From positions 1-64,000 of the forward strand of contig NZ_BAOS01000022.1 of NCBI RefSeq assembly GCF_002443295.1: a stretch of DNA of 64,000 nucleotides. The letters run 5' to 3'. Shown here one piece after another: positions 17,602 through 27,470 of this stretch. The translations under genes were made by a program, and so were the position numbers. The notes under the pieces were generated by a model. That model searched no databases. It saw only the letters and a program-made list of their open reading frames with translations, and was not told the DNA's origin. Positions within the stretch are counted from its first letter, which is position 1, and each line of letters opens with the position of its first letter. Source of the stretch: Candidatus Scalindua japonica (GTDB lineage: Bacteria > Planctomycetota > Brocadiia > Brocadiales > Scalinduaceae).

Positions 17602-19209
17602 TTGTACAAAAAACATTTTTACGTAAATCTCTTCCTCTCTTTTCTCACGGTCCTCCTTCTTTCCTTCTCATTTCCATCACCATGTGTAAGTTATCTGGCC
17701 TGGATTGCTCTGGTACCATGGTTCATAATAATATCAACCGGTTACAGGACAGGACTGTTTTCTTATTTAACAGGTCTTCTGTTTTTTGCCTTCAACTTAA
17801 CATGGCTCTGGTTTGTTACAGGTTTTGGCTGGATATTGTTGGCTCTTTTTTTAGCGCTTTTTTTCTATTTTTTTGGCCTTGTCATACATTATGTGCGCAG
17901 GTGGCTGCGGCTGCCTCATCTCTTTATCGCCCCATTTGTCTGGGTGACATTTGAATATTTGAGATCCTTTCCATATTTTGGTTTCCCATGGTTTTTTGTT
18001 GGACACACTCAATATTTACATCTACCTTTGATACAGATTGCCGACATTACAGGCATGTACGGTATATCGTTTCTCATCGTTACCGTCAATGCCGCAATTG
18101 CGGATTTGATAGAGTATTTTCTGTTCAAATATTTTCCTGGATCAGAGATAGTGCCTTCTATTCTTTCAGAAAAGAGGGGAATGGCATTACGGATCACAAT
18201 AATTGTACCTTGTTCCCTGATATCTTTAATTCTTACCTATGGTTATTTTGATCTCAAAGGTAAACCCGCATCACCCAATGGTCCGGACATCTGTGTTGTC
18301 CAGGGAAATATACCGCAAGGTGTCAAGATCAAGGCGAATAAAGAGCAGAGGAAAAAGATATTATCGAAATATACAGATCTTTCTCTACAAGCGGCCGGGA
18401 AAAAAACCGACATTATTGTCTGGCCTGAAACTATGGTTCCGGGTATCCTTAATATTGATCCTAAAATCCTTAACAGGGAGATTGACAATTTGTCTAAAGA
18501 ATCAGTCCGGATTATAACAGACGCTACCTATGCTAATTTACTACTTGGAGGTACGGCAATAGATGTTCGAGATGCTTCTGCCCTGTATTTTAATACAGCA
18601 TTCTATTTTGACAGAAATGGTAGCTATATAAACCGTTATGACAAAATATATCTCGTCCCATTTGGAGAATTCATCCCTTTTGAAAAGTGGCTCTCATTTT
18701 TTTCTTACCTGGTACCGTATAGTGTAAGTTTAAGCGGAGGCGAGCAGAGAACGATATTTGAACTTGATACCGGGAAAGGCAGCAGAAATTGTAAATTTGG
18801 AGTAATTATTTGTTATGAAGATACGGTTGCGTCTTTAGTAAGGAAATTCAGAAAAGATGGCGCTGACTTTATGATAAATATCACAAATGATGCGTGGTTT
18901 CACAACAGCTCTGAACTTGACCAGCATCTGGCAGTGATGGTATTCAGAGCCGTTGAAAATCGTACAAGTATTACCCGGGCTGCCAATAGCGGTATCTCTT
19001 CCTTTATAGCGCCAAACGGTGAAATATATGATTACTTACACAGCAAAAAGAAATACAAAGAGATAGAGGGTATATTGTGTAACAAAATCAGATTTGAAAA
19101 TTCTGCAAACTCATGGTATACAAATCATGGTGATGTGTTTGCAATTTCGTGTGTATCAGTAACTGCTGTACTGTTTTTGGCAGCATTGACAAAGAGAATT
19201 TTCGCTTGA
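17602..19209 (+). CDS. lnt: Apolipoprotein N-acyltransferase
   Basis: The 535-residue inner-membrane enzyme adds the third acyl chain to lipoproteins. About six membrane segments occupy residues 1-215, followed by the nitrilase-like domain with the catalytic Glu (IVWPETMVPG), Lys (DKIYLVPFGEFIPF) and Cys (FGVIICYEDT). A final membrane helix ends the protein. The start is TTG at 17602 after AGGAAAA; no better ATG fits the first membrane helix. It lies directly upstream of the mre operon. Its presence implies an outer-membrane-type lipoprotein system. Confidence 0.92.
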   Translation: MYKKHFYVNLFLSFLTVLLLSFSFPSPCVSYLAWIALVPWFIIISTGYRTGLFSYLTGLLFFAFNLTWLWFVTGFGWILLALFLALFFYFFGLVIHYVRRWLRLPHLFIAPFVWVTFEYLRSFPYFGFPWFFVGHTQYLHLPLIQIADITGMYGISFLIVTVNAAIADLIEYFLFKYFPGSEIVPSILSEKRGMALRITIIVPCSLISLILTYGYFDLKGKPASPNGPDICVVQGNIPQGVKIKANKEQRKKILSKYTDLSLQAAGKKTDIIVWPETMVPGILNIDPKILNREIDNLSKESVRIITDATYANLLLGGTAIDVRDASALYFNTAFYFDRNGSYINRYDKIYLVPFGEFIPFEKWLSFFSYLVPYSVSLSGGEQRTIFELDTGKGSRNCKFGVIICYEDTVASLVRKFRKDGADFMINITNDAWFHNSSELDQHLAVMVFRAVENRTSITRAANSGISSFIAPNGEIYDYLHSKKKYKEIEGILCNKIRFENSANSWYTNHGDVFAISCVSVTAVLFLAALTKRIFA

Positions 19210-19294
19210 CATTTAGAGGGGTGAACGTATAATCGTTGTCGTAAGCCTTTGTAGTGTTTTAGCTTATATCTAATACAGAAAGAATAATAAAAAT

Positions 19295-20350
19295 ATGCAT
19301 CCTTTAGATTATATGTTGGGGTTAGCTTCTACAGATATGGGTATCGATCTGGGGACGGCCAATACTCTTGTATGTATTCCCGGCCAGGGAGTTGTGTTGT
19401 TTGAGCCATCAGTAGTTGCGGTAAAACCCGGAACAAATAAGGTCTTGTTAAATGGCAATGCTGTAGGTCAATCTGCCAAGGCAATGTTGGAAAAAGCACC
19501 AAACAGCATTTCGGTGATCAGACCGATGAAAAATGGTGTTATTGCTGATTTTGATATTACAGAGGCGATGCTTAAGTATTTTATCTTAAAGGTACATAAG
19601 CGAAAATGGGGGATACGGCCAAGGGTTGTGGTAGCAATTCCATCCGGTATTACTGCCGTGGAAAAACGAGCTGTTGTAAATTCAGCGGAGAGAGCAGGGG
19701 CCAGAGAGGTTTATTTAATATCTGAACCCAAAGCAGCCGCTATTGGAGCCGGACTTCCAGTTGGAGAGCCGGTTGCCAGCATGATAGTAGACATCGGAGG
19801 CGGTACAACGGAAGTAGCCGTTATTTCATTAGGAGACATTTTTGCGCATGAGAGCTTGAGGGTCGCCGGTGACGCGATGGACGACGCAATAGTCCAGTAT
19901 GTCAGACGCACTTATAGCCTGGATATTGGCTACAGAACAGCAGAAAGTATTAAGATTGAAATTGGCTCAGCCTTCAAATTAGAGGAAGAGCTTACAGCAG
20001 AAGTCAGAGGTCGTGATGCGATTGCCGGATTACCAAGGTCAGTCACCATTACATCGGAAGAGATAAGGGAAGCGCTTCAACCTGCAACAGACGCTATTTT
20101 AGACGCTATAAGAAAGACACTGGAAAAAGCATCGCCAGAGCTATCTTCTGACTTGTTAACGACAGGCATGGTTATGGTCGGTGGTGGTGTAATGATCAGA
20201 GGTTTAGATAAATTAGCTGCCGAAGAGACGGGACTTCCGGTAGAGATGGTAGCTGAACCTATTACGGCAGTTGCAAGAGGAACGGGAATACTTCTCGAAG
20301 ATCTTGATCTATATAAGGACGTTTTATGGGATAAGGAACTTGAATCCTGA
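19295..20350 (+). CDS. mreB: Rod shape-determining protein MreB
   Basis: This 351-residue bacterial actin has the phosphate loops MGIDLGTANTLV and DIGGGTTEVAVISLG, the hinge motif SEPKAAAIGAG, and the adenosine motif VMVGGGVMIRGLD. It polymerises on the inner membrane and steers peptidoglycan synthesis. Length and order in the operon (mreB-mreC-mreD-mrdA-rodA) are standard. The N-terminus MHPLDYMLGLAS may help membrane attachment. The end overlaps the proposed mreC start by 11 bases. Confidence 0.96.
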   Translation: MHPLDYMLGLASTDMGIDLGTANTLVCIPGQGVVLFEPSVVAVKPGTNKVLLNGNAVGQSAKAMLEKAPNSISVIRPMKNGVIADFDITEAMLKYFILKVHKRKWGIRPRVVVAIPSGITAVEKRAVVNSAERAGAREVYLISEPKAAAIGAGLPVGEPVASMIVDIGGGTTEVAVISLGDIFAHESLRVAGDAMDDAIVQYVRRTYSLDIGYRTAESIKIEIGSAFKLEEELTAEVRGRDAIAGLPRSVTITSEEIREALQPATDAILDAIRKTLEKASPELSSDLLTTGMVMVGGGVMIRGLDKLAAEETGLPVEMVAEPITAVARGTGILLEDLDLYKDVLWDKELES

Positions 20351-21194
20351 TTTTGGCAAATCCGTTAAAAGTAGTATAATTTATTTTCTAGTCATAATAT
20401 CCATATCGCTTTTAACCATACCGGAAAACATAACAAACAACATCAAAGTGACGGTCGCATCACCTCTTGCGCCAGTCCAGAAGATAATATCGCAAACATC
20501 AGGTTTCTTTAAAAATAAGCTTAAGAAATTGGCATTAGTAGCAAGTAATGCTGAAAAAAATGAAGAGATGGAGAGAGAGCTCTTCTTCCTTAAAAACAAA
20601 ATAGTCAAACAGCAAAATGCTATAAATGTATATGAACAGAAACTGAATCTTGTATCAGAATATAAAAAAAACAATCATAGTGATGAAAAACCGATAATCG
20701 CTGATATCATAGGTTATGATGTCTCAAACTTTAGAAAAAGTATTATTATTGATGTTGGCACAAAACATGGCGCTTCAGTTGGTGATACTGTAGTTTTTGG
20801 AAACGCGCTCGTTGGTCGTATCTCGGCTGTAGGGCGTTCATCCGGGCGGGTTATTCTGGTTACAGACCCCGCATCCAACGTTCCATCACGGCTTTTGCAA
20901 TCAAGGACACAGGGCATGGTACAGGGAGCTGCCGATGGCACATGTATAATGAAATATGTGCCCAGGCATATAAAAGTAAATGAGTCCGACAAAGTTATAA
21001 CATCAGGTATTGGGGGTGCGTTTCCAAGGTCTCTATATGTAGGAGATGTTATTGAGGTTAAACAGAAAAGTGCAAAACTGTTCAAAGACATTAAAATTAA
21101 ACCGAAAGTTGCTATTTCAAAGATAGAACATGTATTAGTAATTAAGAAACAGGTAGTGGAAAATATTTCCAATTTAAAAATAATTTATGAATAG
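20340..21194 (+). CDS. mreC: Rod shape-determining protein MreC
   Basis: The 284-residue protein has one N-terminal membrane helix (SSIIYFLVIISISLLTIP), a coiled coil (about residues 50-105) and the beta-rich MreC core (DVGTKHGASVGDTVVFGNALVGRIS, TDPASNVPSRLL). It links cytosolic MreB to the periplasmic synthases. No ATG fits; TTG at 20340 with AAGGA just before it is the best start, overlapping mreB. A longer frame reaches back to 20271 inside mreB but adds no family-like sequence. Confidence 0.88.
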   Translation: MNPDFGKSVKSSIIYFLVIISISLLTIPENITNNIKVTVASPLAPVQKIISQTSGFFKNKLKKLALVASNAEKNEEMERELFFLKNKIVKQQNAINVYEQKLNLVSEYKKNNHSDEKPIIADIIGYDVSNFRKSIIIDVGTKHGASVGDTVVFGNALVGRISAVGRSSGRVILVTDPASNVPSRLLQSRTQGMVQGAADGTCIMKYVPRHIKVNESDKVITSGIGGAFPRSLYVGDVIEVKQKSAKLFKDIKIKPKVAISKIEHVLVIKKQVVENISNLKIIYE

Positions 21195-21539
21195 GCAGAG
21201 AAATATCTCTCCCTGCCCGGACAATATACCCATTTCGAAGTTGTTTTAGGAATTTCAGGGCAGGAGTTTGCCTGTAATTTTGATTTTTCGATTGAACAAA
21301 ACCAGAGGCATAGCAATGCTAAGTCGAGGATTTTGTGATTGAGAAAAATCTATAAGTTCTGGTGAAATCTGGTAATGAAAACCGAAAACCAATTCGTGAT
21401 GGGTATAAATACCGAGGGCTTTTAATCCTCCTCTTGCAAAGCAGGGAAACAGGGGTGGTTAAATATATTTATAATGTTTCTCAACTTATTAATAATAATA
21501 TGTGATTTAATAATTTTTTAGAAATACAAAGATATCCTC
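21195..21539. other. Intergenic region inside the mre operon, holding repeats
   Basis: A 345-bp gap between mreC and mreD is unusual for this operon. It contains an inverted repeat (21282-21350) and, near 21425-21462, the GC-rich string CCTCCTCTTGCAAAGCAGGG followed by AAACAGGGG, which looks like a dispersed repeat rather than a gene. No open frame of note. Confidence 0.5.
21282..21350. repeat. Imperfect inverted repeat, dispersed-repeat-like
   Basis: GATTTTTCGATTGAACAAAA (from 21282) and TTTTGTGATTGAGAAAAATC (to 21350) form imperfect arms around CATAGCAATGCTAAG, itself holding AGCAATGCT. This looks like a small palindromic element inserted in the operon. Other copies are not in this window. 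Confidence 0.4.
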
Positions 21540-22046
21540 ATGCCGTGGATTCCCATAATAAGCGTTATTTTATGCATATCATTAATCCAGACAACATTAT
21601 TGCATCATATTCGCATTCTGGGCATACAACCTGATCTGTTTATCATCTTTCTTGTTTTTCATTCATTAAACTCTAAACTCGAACGATCATTTCATACAAA
21701 CTGGGTAATAGGCCTTGCAAAAGACTGTTTTACCGAAGGTCTATTCGGTTTAAATACCGTTCTATTTGTTATTGCGGGATATGCGATATCAATTATCAAA
21801 GATAATATTTATGGCAAACATCTGGCTACACAAATTTCAGTTACGTTTATAATTTCCCTATTATATAATTTTCTCTACCTGTTTATGTTTTCAATATCAT
21901 TTACCTCAACCGGCTTTTTATCCGTGGTATGGAAAAGCCCCATTATCGCAGTTTATAATTCTATAATTGTTCCTCCGGTATTCTGGTTACTTAATAGATT
22001 CTACTCTTCGTTCGGATTCCCGTCTTTAAGAAGAAAAACAAGATAA
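21540..22046 (+). CDS. mreD: Rod shape-determining protein MreD
   Basis: The 168-residue membrane protein has about five hydrophobic helices, the first being WIPIISVILCISLIQTTLL. The phrase GLAKDCFTEGLFGLNTVLF is typical of MreD. It is part of the elongasome with MreB and MreC. The stop overlaps the next ATG by one base (TAATG). No clear ribosome-binding site precedes the ATG, and a repeat-bearing gap stands upstream. Confidence 0.88.
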   Translation: MPWIPIISVILCISLIQTTLLHHIRILGIQPDLFIIFLVFHSLNSKLERSFHTNWVIGLAKDCFTEGLFGLNTVLFVIAGYAISIIKDNIYGKHLATQISVTFIISLLYNFLYLFMFSISFTSTGFLSVVWKSPIIAVYNSIIVPPVFWLLNRFYSSFGFPSLRRKTR

Positions 22047-23959
22047 TGCAAAAGAAACGTTTTAAAATACTTTTTGGAATAATTTCAGTACTGTTTTTTG
22101 TTATCCTCTGCAAACTGTTTTACATACAGATGATTCAAGGTGGAAAATACAGTGGTATATCCAACAAAAAAAGAATCAGAACAGTAGATATCGATACATT
22201 AAGAGGATCGATTTATGACAGGAACGGATCTGTCTTAGCTGAAGATAAACACTCGTTTGAACTCACCGTTATATATAAAAAGCTGTTTAATGCATCCTTA
22301 TGCTTTGAACAAAACATATTACCTAACGCGTCAGAGGTCAAAAAACTGGAAACAAACCATCATAATCTATGCAGAGAATGTCATGTCGATAAGGTAATGT
22401 GGGTTGAGAAAGTCGCTGGACTACTTGATATTTCATATACCGATGTCTTCAATAAAGCGGTAAAAATTGTGAAAAAAGTAAAGAGAGTCAAGAATGTCGT
22501 TGAAAAGAGAAATAAAAGAAAGATACGCGTCAGAGAAGAGACGGTACCACACTCAATTTTTTCACACGTACCCTGGGAAAAAGTTGCCCAGTTCGAGGCT
22601 GAGATGTTGAACCTGCCAGGTATACAGATAGAGTCAACCCCGGTAAGATGGTACCCTCAAGGCAATATGTCTTCACATGTTATAGGTTATGTTGGGAAAC
22701 TGGGAGAAGAAGAGATAGAAAACTATGACTTTAAGAAAAAATGGTTTGACGATCTGAAAGAGAGAGGTGAGTCAAAGTCAGAATTTTTTATTCAAAAAGC
22801 AATATCAATGGATGCCTCAATTGGAAAAAGTGGTATTGAAAAAACATATAATTCAAGGTTAATGGGTATTCCGGGCGAGAGATTTGAAGAAGTTACTCTT
22901 GATACAATGCGTGTCGATAAACTTATTCTGGAAAGACCTTCAATTCCCGGTAATGACATTTTTCTGACTATTGACAGTAGAATACAGAGTATTGCAGAAA
23001 AAGCACTTGGGAACAGAAAAGGATCCGTTATTGTAATGGACCCGTGGAATGGTGAAATCATAGCGATTGTTTCCTACCCCAGATATAATTTAAATACGCT
23101 TAATGATGACTATGCAACTCTTAGCAAAAACCCCCTTAAACCATTCCTCAACAGGCCTGTTCAAAGTATTTTACCTCCAGGATCAACCTTTAAAATAATC
23201 ACTGCAATTGCGGCGCTGGAAGAAAATAAAATAGACACGAATACGCACTTTCAATGTTACGGATCATTGAAAGTTGGAAATATCCGTTTTCGATGTAATA
23301 AAAGATATGGTCACGGATTATTGAATGTTGAAGAGGCCATACAATATTCATGCAATATTTTCTTCTATGAAACGGCAAAAGTCCTGGGAGGAACATTATT
23401 AAAAAAGTGGGCTGATCGTTTTGGTTTGGGAAACAGAACAGATTCTGGTCTGGCTTATGAAAAGAGTGGAAATTTTCCAAAATCAAAATCTATTTACCAG
23501 ACGATAAATCTATCAATTGGCCAGGGAGCAATGCTGGTTACACCGATACAAGTTGCGGGAATGATAGCCACGATTGCAAATGGCGGCTGGCGTACGAAAC
23601 CACATATCCTCCAAAAAATTTCAGATTATAGAGGAAATATATTAGTAAACAAAAAATATAAACTCACAGAAAAAATATGGATCTCAGAAAAAAATATGGA
23701 TCTTGTAAAACACTCATTACGTAAAGTCGTGACAAGTGGCACCGCTAAAGATACCAATCTGAAAGAGCTGCTTGTCGCGGGTAAAACAGGAACAACACAA
23801 ACGGCACGAGAAGATGAAAACCATGCCTGGTTTGTCGGCTACACACCTTTTGAAAACCCAAAATACTGTTTTGTCGTTGTAGTAGAGCATACGAAAGGGC
23901 ACGGTGCGGAAGTAGCCGGCCCTATAGTCCGGAAACTTTTAACACAGATAGGAATCTGA
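22046..23959 (+). CDS. mrdA: Penicillin-binding protein 2 (peptidoglycan transpeptidase)
   Basis: The 637-residue protein has an N-terminal membrane helix, a dimerisation domain starting RGSIYDRNGSVLAED, and the transpeptidase domain with the active Ser in PPGSTFKI (Ser about 380, Lys 383), the SxN motif YSCNIFFY, and KTGTTQ. It cross-links side-wall peptidoglycan together with RodA, encoded next. Oddly, the dimerisation domain has an inserted segment with HHNLCRECH (Cys 109, Cys 112, His 113), a CxxCH motif, followed by a basic stretch (KIVKKVKRVKNVVEKRNKRK). The rest is canonical. Confidence 0.95.
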   Translation: MQKKRFKILFGIISVLFFVILCKLFYIQMIQGGKYSGISNKKRIRTVDIDTLRGSIYDRNGSVLAEDKHSFELTVIYKKLFNASLCFEQNILPNASEVKKLETNHHNLCRECHVDKVMWVEKVAGLLDISYTDVFNKAVKIVKKVKRVKNVVEKRNKRKIRVREETVPHSIFSHVPWEKVAQFEAEMLNLPGIQIESTPVRWYPQGNMSSHVIGYVGKLGEEEIENYDFKKKWFDDLKERGESKSEFFIQKAISMDASIGKSGIEKTYNSRLMGIPGERFEEVTLDTMRVDKLILERPSIPGNDIFLTIDSRIQSIAEKALGNRKGSVIVMDPWNGEIIAIVSYPRYNLNTLNDDYATLSKNPLKPFLNRPVQSILPPGSTFKIITAIAALEENKIDTNTHFQCYGSLKVGNIRFRCNKRYGHGLLNVEEAIQYSCNIFFYETAKVLGGTLLKKWADRFGLGNRTDSGLAYEKSGNFPKSKSIYQTINLSIGQGAMLVTPIQVAGMIATIANGGWRTKPHILQKISDYRGNILVNKKYKLTEKIWISEKNMDLVKHSLRKVVTSGTAKDTNLKELLVAGKTGTTQTAREDENHAWFVGYTPFENPKYCFVVVVEHTKGHGAEVAGPIVRKLLTQIGI

Positions 23960-23964
23960 TTTTT

Positions 23965-25068
23965 ATGTATCGTCTCGTTGGTTTAAGAAATTTTGACTGG
24001 CTGATATTTCTGGTAATATGCCTGCTTCTGGCTACCGGTTTTTTCTTTGTATGGAGCGCCTCTTCAGAGAGTTTCGCGTTCAAACAGATAATCTGGATCG
24101 GTGTTGGAGTGATTGTCTTTTCCGCATTGTTAATAGTTGACTATTATTCAATTGGCAGGATTTCATATATTTTATATTTTATTGTCCTCTTTTGTTTGTT
24201 ATTAGTCCTGATATTTGGTAAAACGGTATATGGAGCACAACGATGGCTGATGGTAGGCCCTATCTCCATACAACCATCTGAGATGACGAAGATCGCCCTT
24301 GTTTTGGTTCTTTCAAGATACTTCGTGGACGAAAAGAGTGTTGCAGGATTTAGCGGCATCTTCTTTCCGTTAGGATTGACGCTCGTGCCTATGACATTAA
24401 TAATGAAACAGCCGGATCTTGGCACAAGTTTGATCCTGGTCCCTGTATTTTTCTCAATTATGTATATTGCCGGCGTAAAGACCAGGTATTTGCTTTCTAT
24501 AATCGCTTTTACCTTGTCCACATTTCCTCTTTTCTGGTACTTTATACTTAAGAATTATCAGAAGGCGAGAATAGTTAGTTTTATCTGGCCCGATACTGTA
24601 AGCAACTGGGGGTCAGGCTATCACAGAATACAATCGTTAATAACAATTGGTTCAGGCGGTAGTTTTGGAAGTGGATGGGGCAAAGGTGTTCAGAGTCAGC
24701 TTAACTTCTTACCACAGGGACATACGGATTTTATCTTTTCCGTCATAGCTGAAGAGTGGGGGTTTTACAGGAGCTGTGCAATCCTGTGCTTTTATGTCGT
24801 ATTTATTGCATGCAGCATAGGCATTGCGATAAATACCAGGGATCCTTATGGCAGATTGATCGTAACAGGCTTTACCACGATGTTTGCCGCCCAGATACTC
24901 ATAAATGTTGCAATGACAATTGGTCTTGCACCAATTACCGGATTGCCGTTACCATTTATCAGCTATGGAGGATCTTCCTTGATATCATCCTTTATAGCAT
25001 TATCATTTATATTTAATGTAAGAATGAGGAATAGAGTCGCTTTAGCGAAGGACGGGTTTTATGAATAA
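23965..25068 (+). CDS. rodA: Peptidoglycan glycosyltransferase RodA
   Basis: The 367-residue SEDS protein has about ten membrane helices and the family signatures YGAQRWLMVGPISIQPSEMTKIAL, KQPDLGTSL, LPQGHTDFIFSVIAEEWGF (with the Asp and Glu region) and GLPLPFISYGGSSL. It polymerises lipid II with PBP2. It follows mrdA by five bases and its end overlaps the radical SAM gene by eight bases, so all are one transcriptional unit. Confidence 0.95.
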   Translation: MYRLVGLRNFDWLIFLVICLLLATGFFFVWSASSESFAFKQIIWIGVGVIVFSALLIVDYYSIGRISYILYFIVLFCLLLVLIFGKTVYGAQRWLMVGPISIQPSEMTKIALVLVLSRYFVDEKSVAGFSGIFFPLGLTLVPMTLIMKQPDLGTSLILVPVFFSIMYIAGVKTRYLLSIIAFTLSTFPLFWYFILKNYQKARIVSFIWPDTVSNWGSGYHRIQSLITIGSGGSFGSGWGKGVQSQLNFLPQGHTDFIFSVIAEEWGFYRSCAILCFYVVFIACSIGIAINTRDPYGRLIVTGFTTMFAAQILINVAMTIGLAPITGLPLPFISYGGSSLISSFIALSFIFNVRMRNRVALAKDGFYE

Positions 25069-26908
25069 TTTACGACGTTATGTAGAAGACAATATCCTGC
25101 CTTTTGTGGAAACACCCGGACAGTATATTGGAGAGGAGTGGAATTCCATCAAGAAGGAAGGTGACGATATAGACATTTCATTTGCCCTGGCCTTTCCGGA
25201 TACTTACGCAATAGGAATGTCACATATGGGAATGCAGATTATATACGGTCTTTTAAACGAACGGAATGACACGGCCTGTGAAAGAGTATTCGCTCCATGG
25301 TATGACATGGAAGCCGCTTTGCGAGAACACAATATTCCATTATACTCTCTGGAGACGTTCAGGCCACTGAAAGAATTTGATATTGTCGGTTTCTCGCTCC
25401 AATATGAAATGTCGTTTACCAACGTTATTAATATGCTTGATCTTGCAAAGATACCATTAAAAAGGGAGAACAGAACAGAAAATGATCCCCTGATTATTGC
25501 GGGTGGACCCCTCGCGCTTACTCCGGAACCGATCTCAGATTTTATAGATATATTCTTTGCAGGTGATGGTGAGGAGAAACTGCCTCAATTTATCGAACAC
25601 TTTAAGGCACTGAAAAACACGGAAAGCCTGCCAAGAAAAGAGAAGATTATCTCTCTGGTAAAAAAGATGAAAAACCTTTATGCCCCCTCTCTTTATGATA
25701 TCACCTATGACCCTGACGGAACCATAAATAACATAAGGCCAAATCTGCCGGATGTTCCTCCTGTGGTGCATGGCGCGTCAGTCAGTAACCTGGGTAAAGC
25801 ATATTTTCCTATAAACCCGATCATTCCTTACGTACAAACTGTCTTTGACCGCATTTCCATCGAAGTTATGCGTGGCTGCACACAGGGGTGCAGATTCTGC
25901 CAGGCAGGAATGACAAAACGACCAAACAGAATACGTTCAGTAGATAAGATTTTGAATATGTCCACAGATTGTTATAGTAACACGGGACACGACGAAATAT
26001 CTCTCGGTGCGTTATCAATAAGCGATTATCCTCATCTTAAAGACCTGATGGCCCGTATGGGTGAGACTTTTGACCAGAAGAAAGTAAACATAGCGTTTCC
26101 TTCTCTGAGAGTATCTGATCAACTGACCGGGCTACCATCGCTTCTCAATACGGTGCGCAAATCCGGCTTAACACTGGCTCCTGAAGCCGCTACTAAACGG
26201 CTAAGGAAGGTAATCAATAAAAACATTTCAAACGAAGATCTCTTTGCGGGAGTTAAAGAGGCATATCGAGAAGGATGGAACCTGGTAAAACTATACTTTA
26301 TGGTTGGTCTCCCTACTGAGACGGATGAAGACGTTGAAGAGATAGCAAATCTGGCTTACAAAATTTCTAATCTTGGAAAAGAGGTAAAAGGCTCGTATGG
26401 AAACGTGAATATAACGATATCAACTTTCGTCCCCAAAGCCCATACCCCTTTTCAATGGGAATCCATGGTTTCTCTGGAAAGGATAAAAGAGATCAAGCAC
26501 ATTATTATGGATAAAATCAGGCACAGAAGGATTCGTGTTAAATTCAATAAGCCTGAGAGGAGTATACTGGAGGGGATATTCGCGCGTGGCGACAGGAAGC
26601 TGGGAAAAGCAGTCCTTCAAGCCTGGCAGGACGGCTGCAGGTTTGACGCCTGGGACGATCATTTTGAATATGATAAATGGATAAATACATTTCAGAAAAC
26701 CGGCCTGGACGAAAACTTCTACCTAAGTAGAAAAAGAAAAGAAGACGAAATCCTTCCATGGGAACATCTAAGCTGTGGATTAATAAAAGAATTTCTTTTA
26801 AAAGAGAGAAAGAGGTCTTTTGAACAGGAATTTACACCTGATTGCTTTACAGATGATTGTCCGGATTGCGGTGCATGCGCGAGGTCTGAACACTATGTAA
26901 AAAACTGA
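25061..26908 (+). CDS. B12-binding-type radical SAM protein (TIGR03960-like)
   Basis: The 615-residue protein has an N-terminal cobalamin-binding-like Rossmann region (ISFALAFPDTYAIGMSHMGMQ, SLQYEMSFTNVINML, AGGPLALTPEPISDF) and a radical SAM core with the cluster motif EVMRGCTQGCRFCQAGM. A Cys-rich tail (CFTDDCPDCGACARSEH) may bind a further metal. Relatives are widespread, often near ribosome or RNase G genes, and their reaction is not established. The overlap with rodA ties its expression to cell-wall elongation genes. Confidence 0.88.
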   Translation: MNNLRRYVEDNILPFVETPGQYIGEEWNSIKKEGDDIDISFALAFPDTYAIGMSHMGMQIIYGLLNERNDTACERVFAPWYDMEAALREHNIPLYSLETFRPLKEFDIVGFSLQYEMSFTNVINMLDLAKIPLKRENRTENDPLIIAGGPLALTPEPISDFIDIFFAGDGEEKLPQFIEHFKALKNTESLPRKEKIISLVKKMKNLYAPSLYDITYDPDGTINNIRPNLPDVPPVVHGASVSNLGKAYFPINPIIPYVQTVFDRISIEVMRGCTQGCRFCQAGMTKRPNRIRSVDKILNMSTDCYSNTGHDEISLGALSISDYPHLKDLMARMGETFDQKKVNIAFPSLRVSDQLTGLPSLLNTVRKSGLTLAPEAATKRLRKVINKNISNEDLFAGVKEAYREGWNLVKLYFMVGLPTETDEDVEEIANLAYKISNLGKEVKGSYGNVNITISTFVPKAHTPFQWESMVSLERIKEIKHIIMDKIRHRRIRVKFNKPERSILEGIFARGDRKLGKAVLQAWQDGCRFDAWDDHFEYDKWINTFQKTGLDENFYLSRKRKEDEILPWEHLSCGLIKEFLLKERKRSFEQEFTPDCFTDDCPDCGACARSEHYVKN

Positions 26909-27110
26909 AATCTAAATACCTCTAAAAAACAAAACGGATCAAAGCAAAACATATTATTTTTTTAAGGCTGGTTGCCATACCCCATGAATGACAAGTCGGA
27001 CAGTTTTACACACCAATCAATGATTACCTCTGGCAAGAAACCCGACCTACTAACCCTGATTTCATCAGTACATCTTGACATTTTTCAACTTTTCTGATAC
27101 TTTCAATACC

Positions 27111-27470
27111 ATGTCAATCACAGAAGAACTTAATAATATAAAAACATTAGAGAACGCCGGCTTTGATCACAAACAAGCTGAAGCATTAACCGGCATTATT
27201 GAAAAAGCCCAAGTCAGCGGCCGGGAAGACCTGAAGGACTTTATTCGCAGTGAGAACAGTAGTCTTCGTAATGAAATTCGTAATGAAATAAACAACTTAC
27301 GCAATGAGCTTAAACAGGATATAAATAGCGTGCGCAATGAGTTCAAACAAGATATAAAAGATTTAGAAGTACGCATGGCATATGCCCAAAGGGACTTGCT
27401 GATTAAGATATTTGGCATCATCGTTGGTACTGTTGGTGTTGCAGTTACAATCCTCAAGCTCTTCCCCTGA
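27111..27470 (+). CDS. DUF1640/CCDC90-like coiled-coil membrane protein
   Basis: The 119-residue protein starts with a helical segment (ENAGFDHKQAEALTGIIEKAQ), continues with a coiled coil made of near-repeats (LRNEIRNEINNLRNELKQDINSVRN, broken here into units of about 7-11), and ends in one membrane helix (IFGIIVGTVGVAVTILKLF). This is the layout of bacterial DUF1640 proteins. ATG at 27111 is preferred to a TTG at 27075; neither has a clear ribosome-binding site. Function unknown. Confidence 0.75.
   Translation: MSITEELNNIKTLENAGFDHKQAEALTGIIEKAQVSGREDLKDFIRSENSSLRNEIRNEINNLRNELKQDINSVRNEFKQDIKDLEVRMAYAQRDLLIKIFGIIVGTVGVAVTILKLFP

Noticed and set aside
20271-20339. Longer mreC start inside mreB
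   Set aside because: The extra residues are not MreC-like and the membrane helix comes too late; TTG at 20340 fits better.
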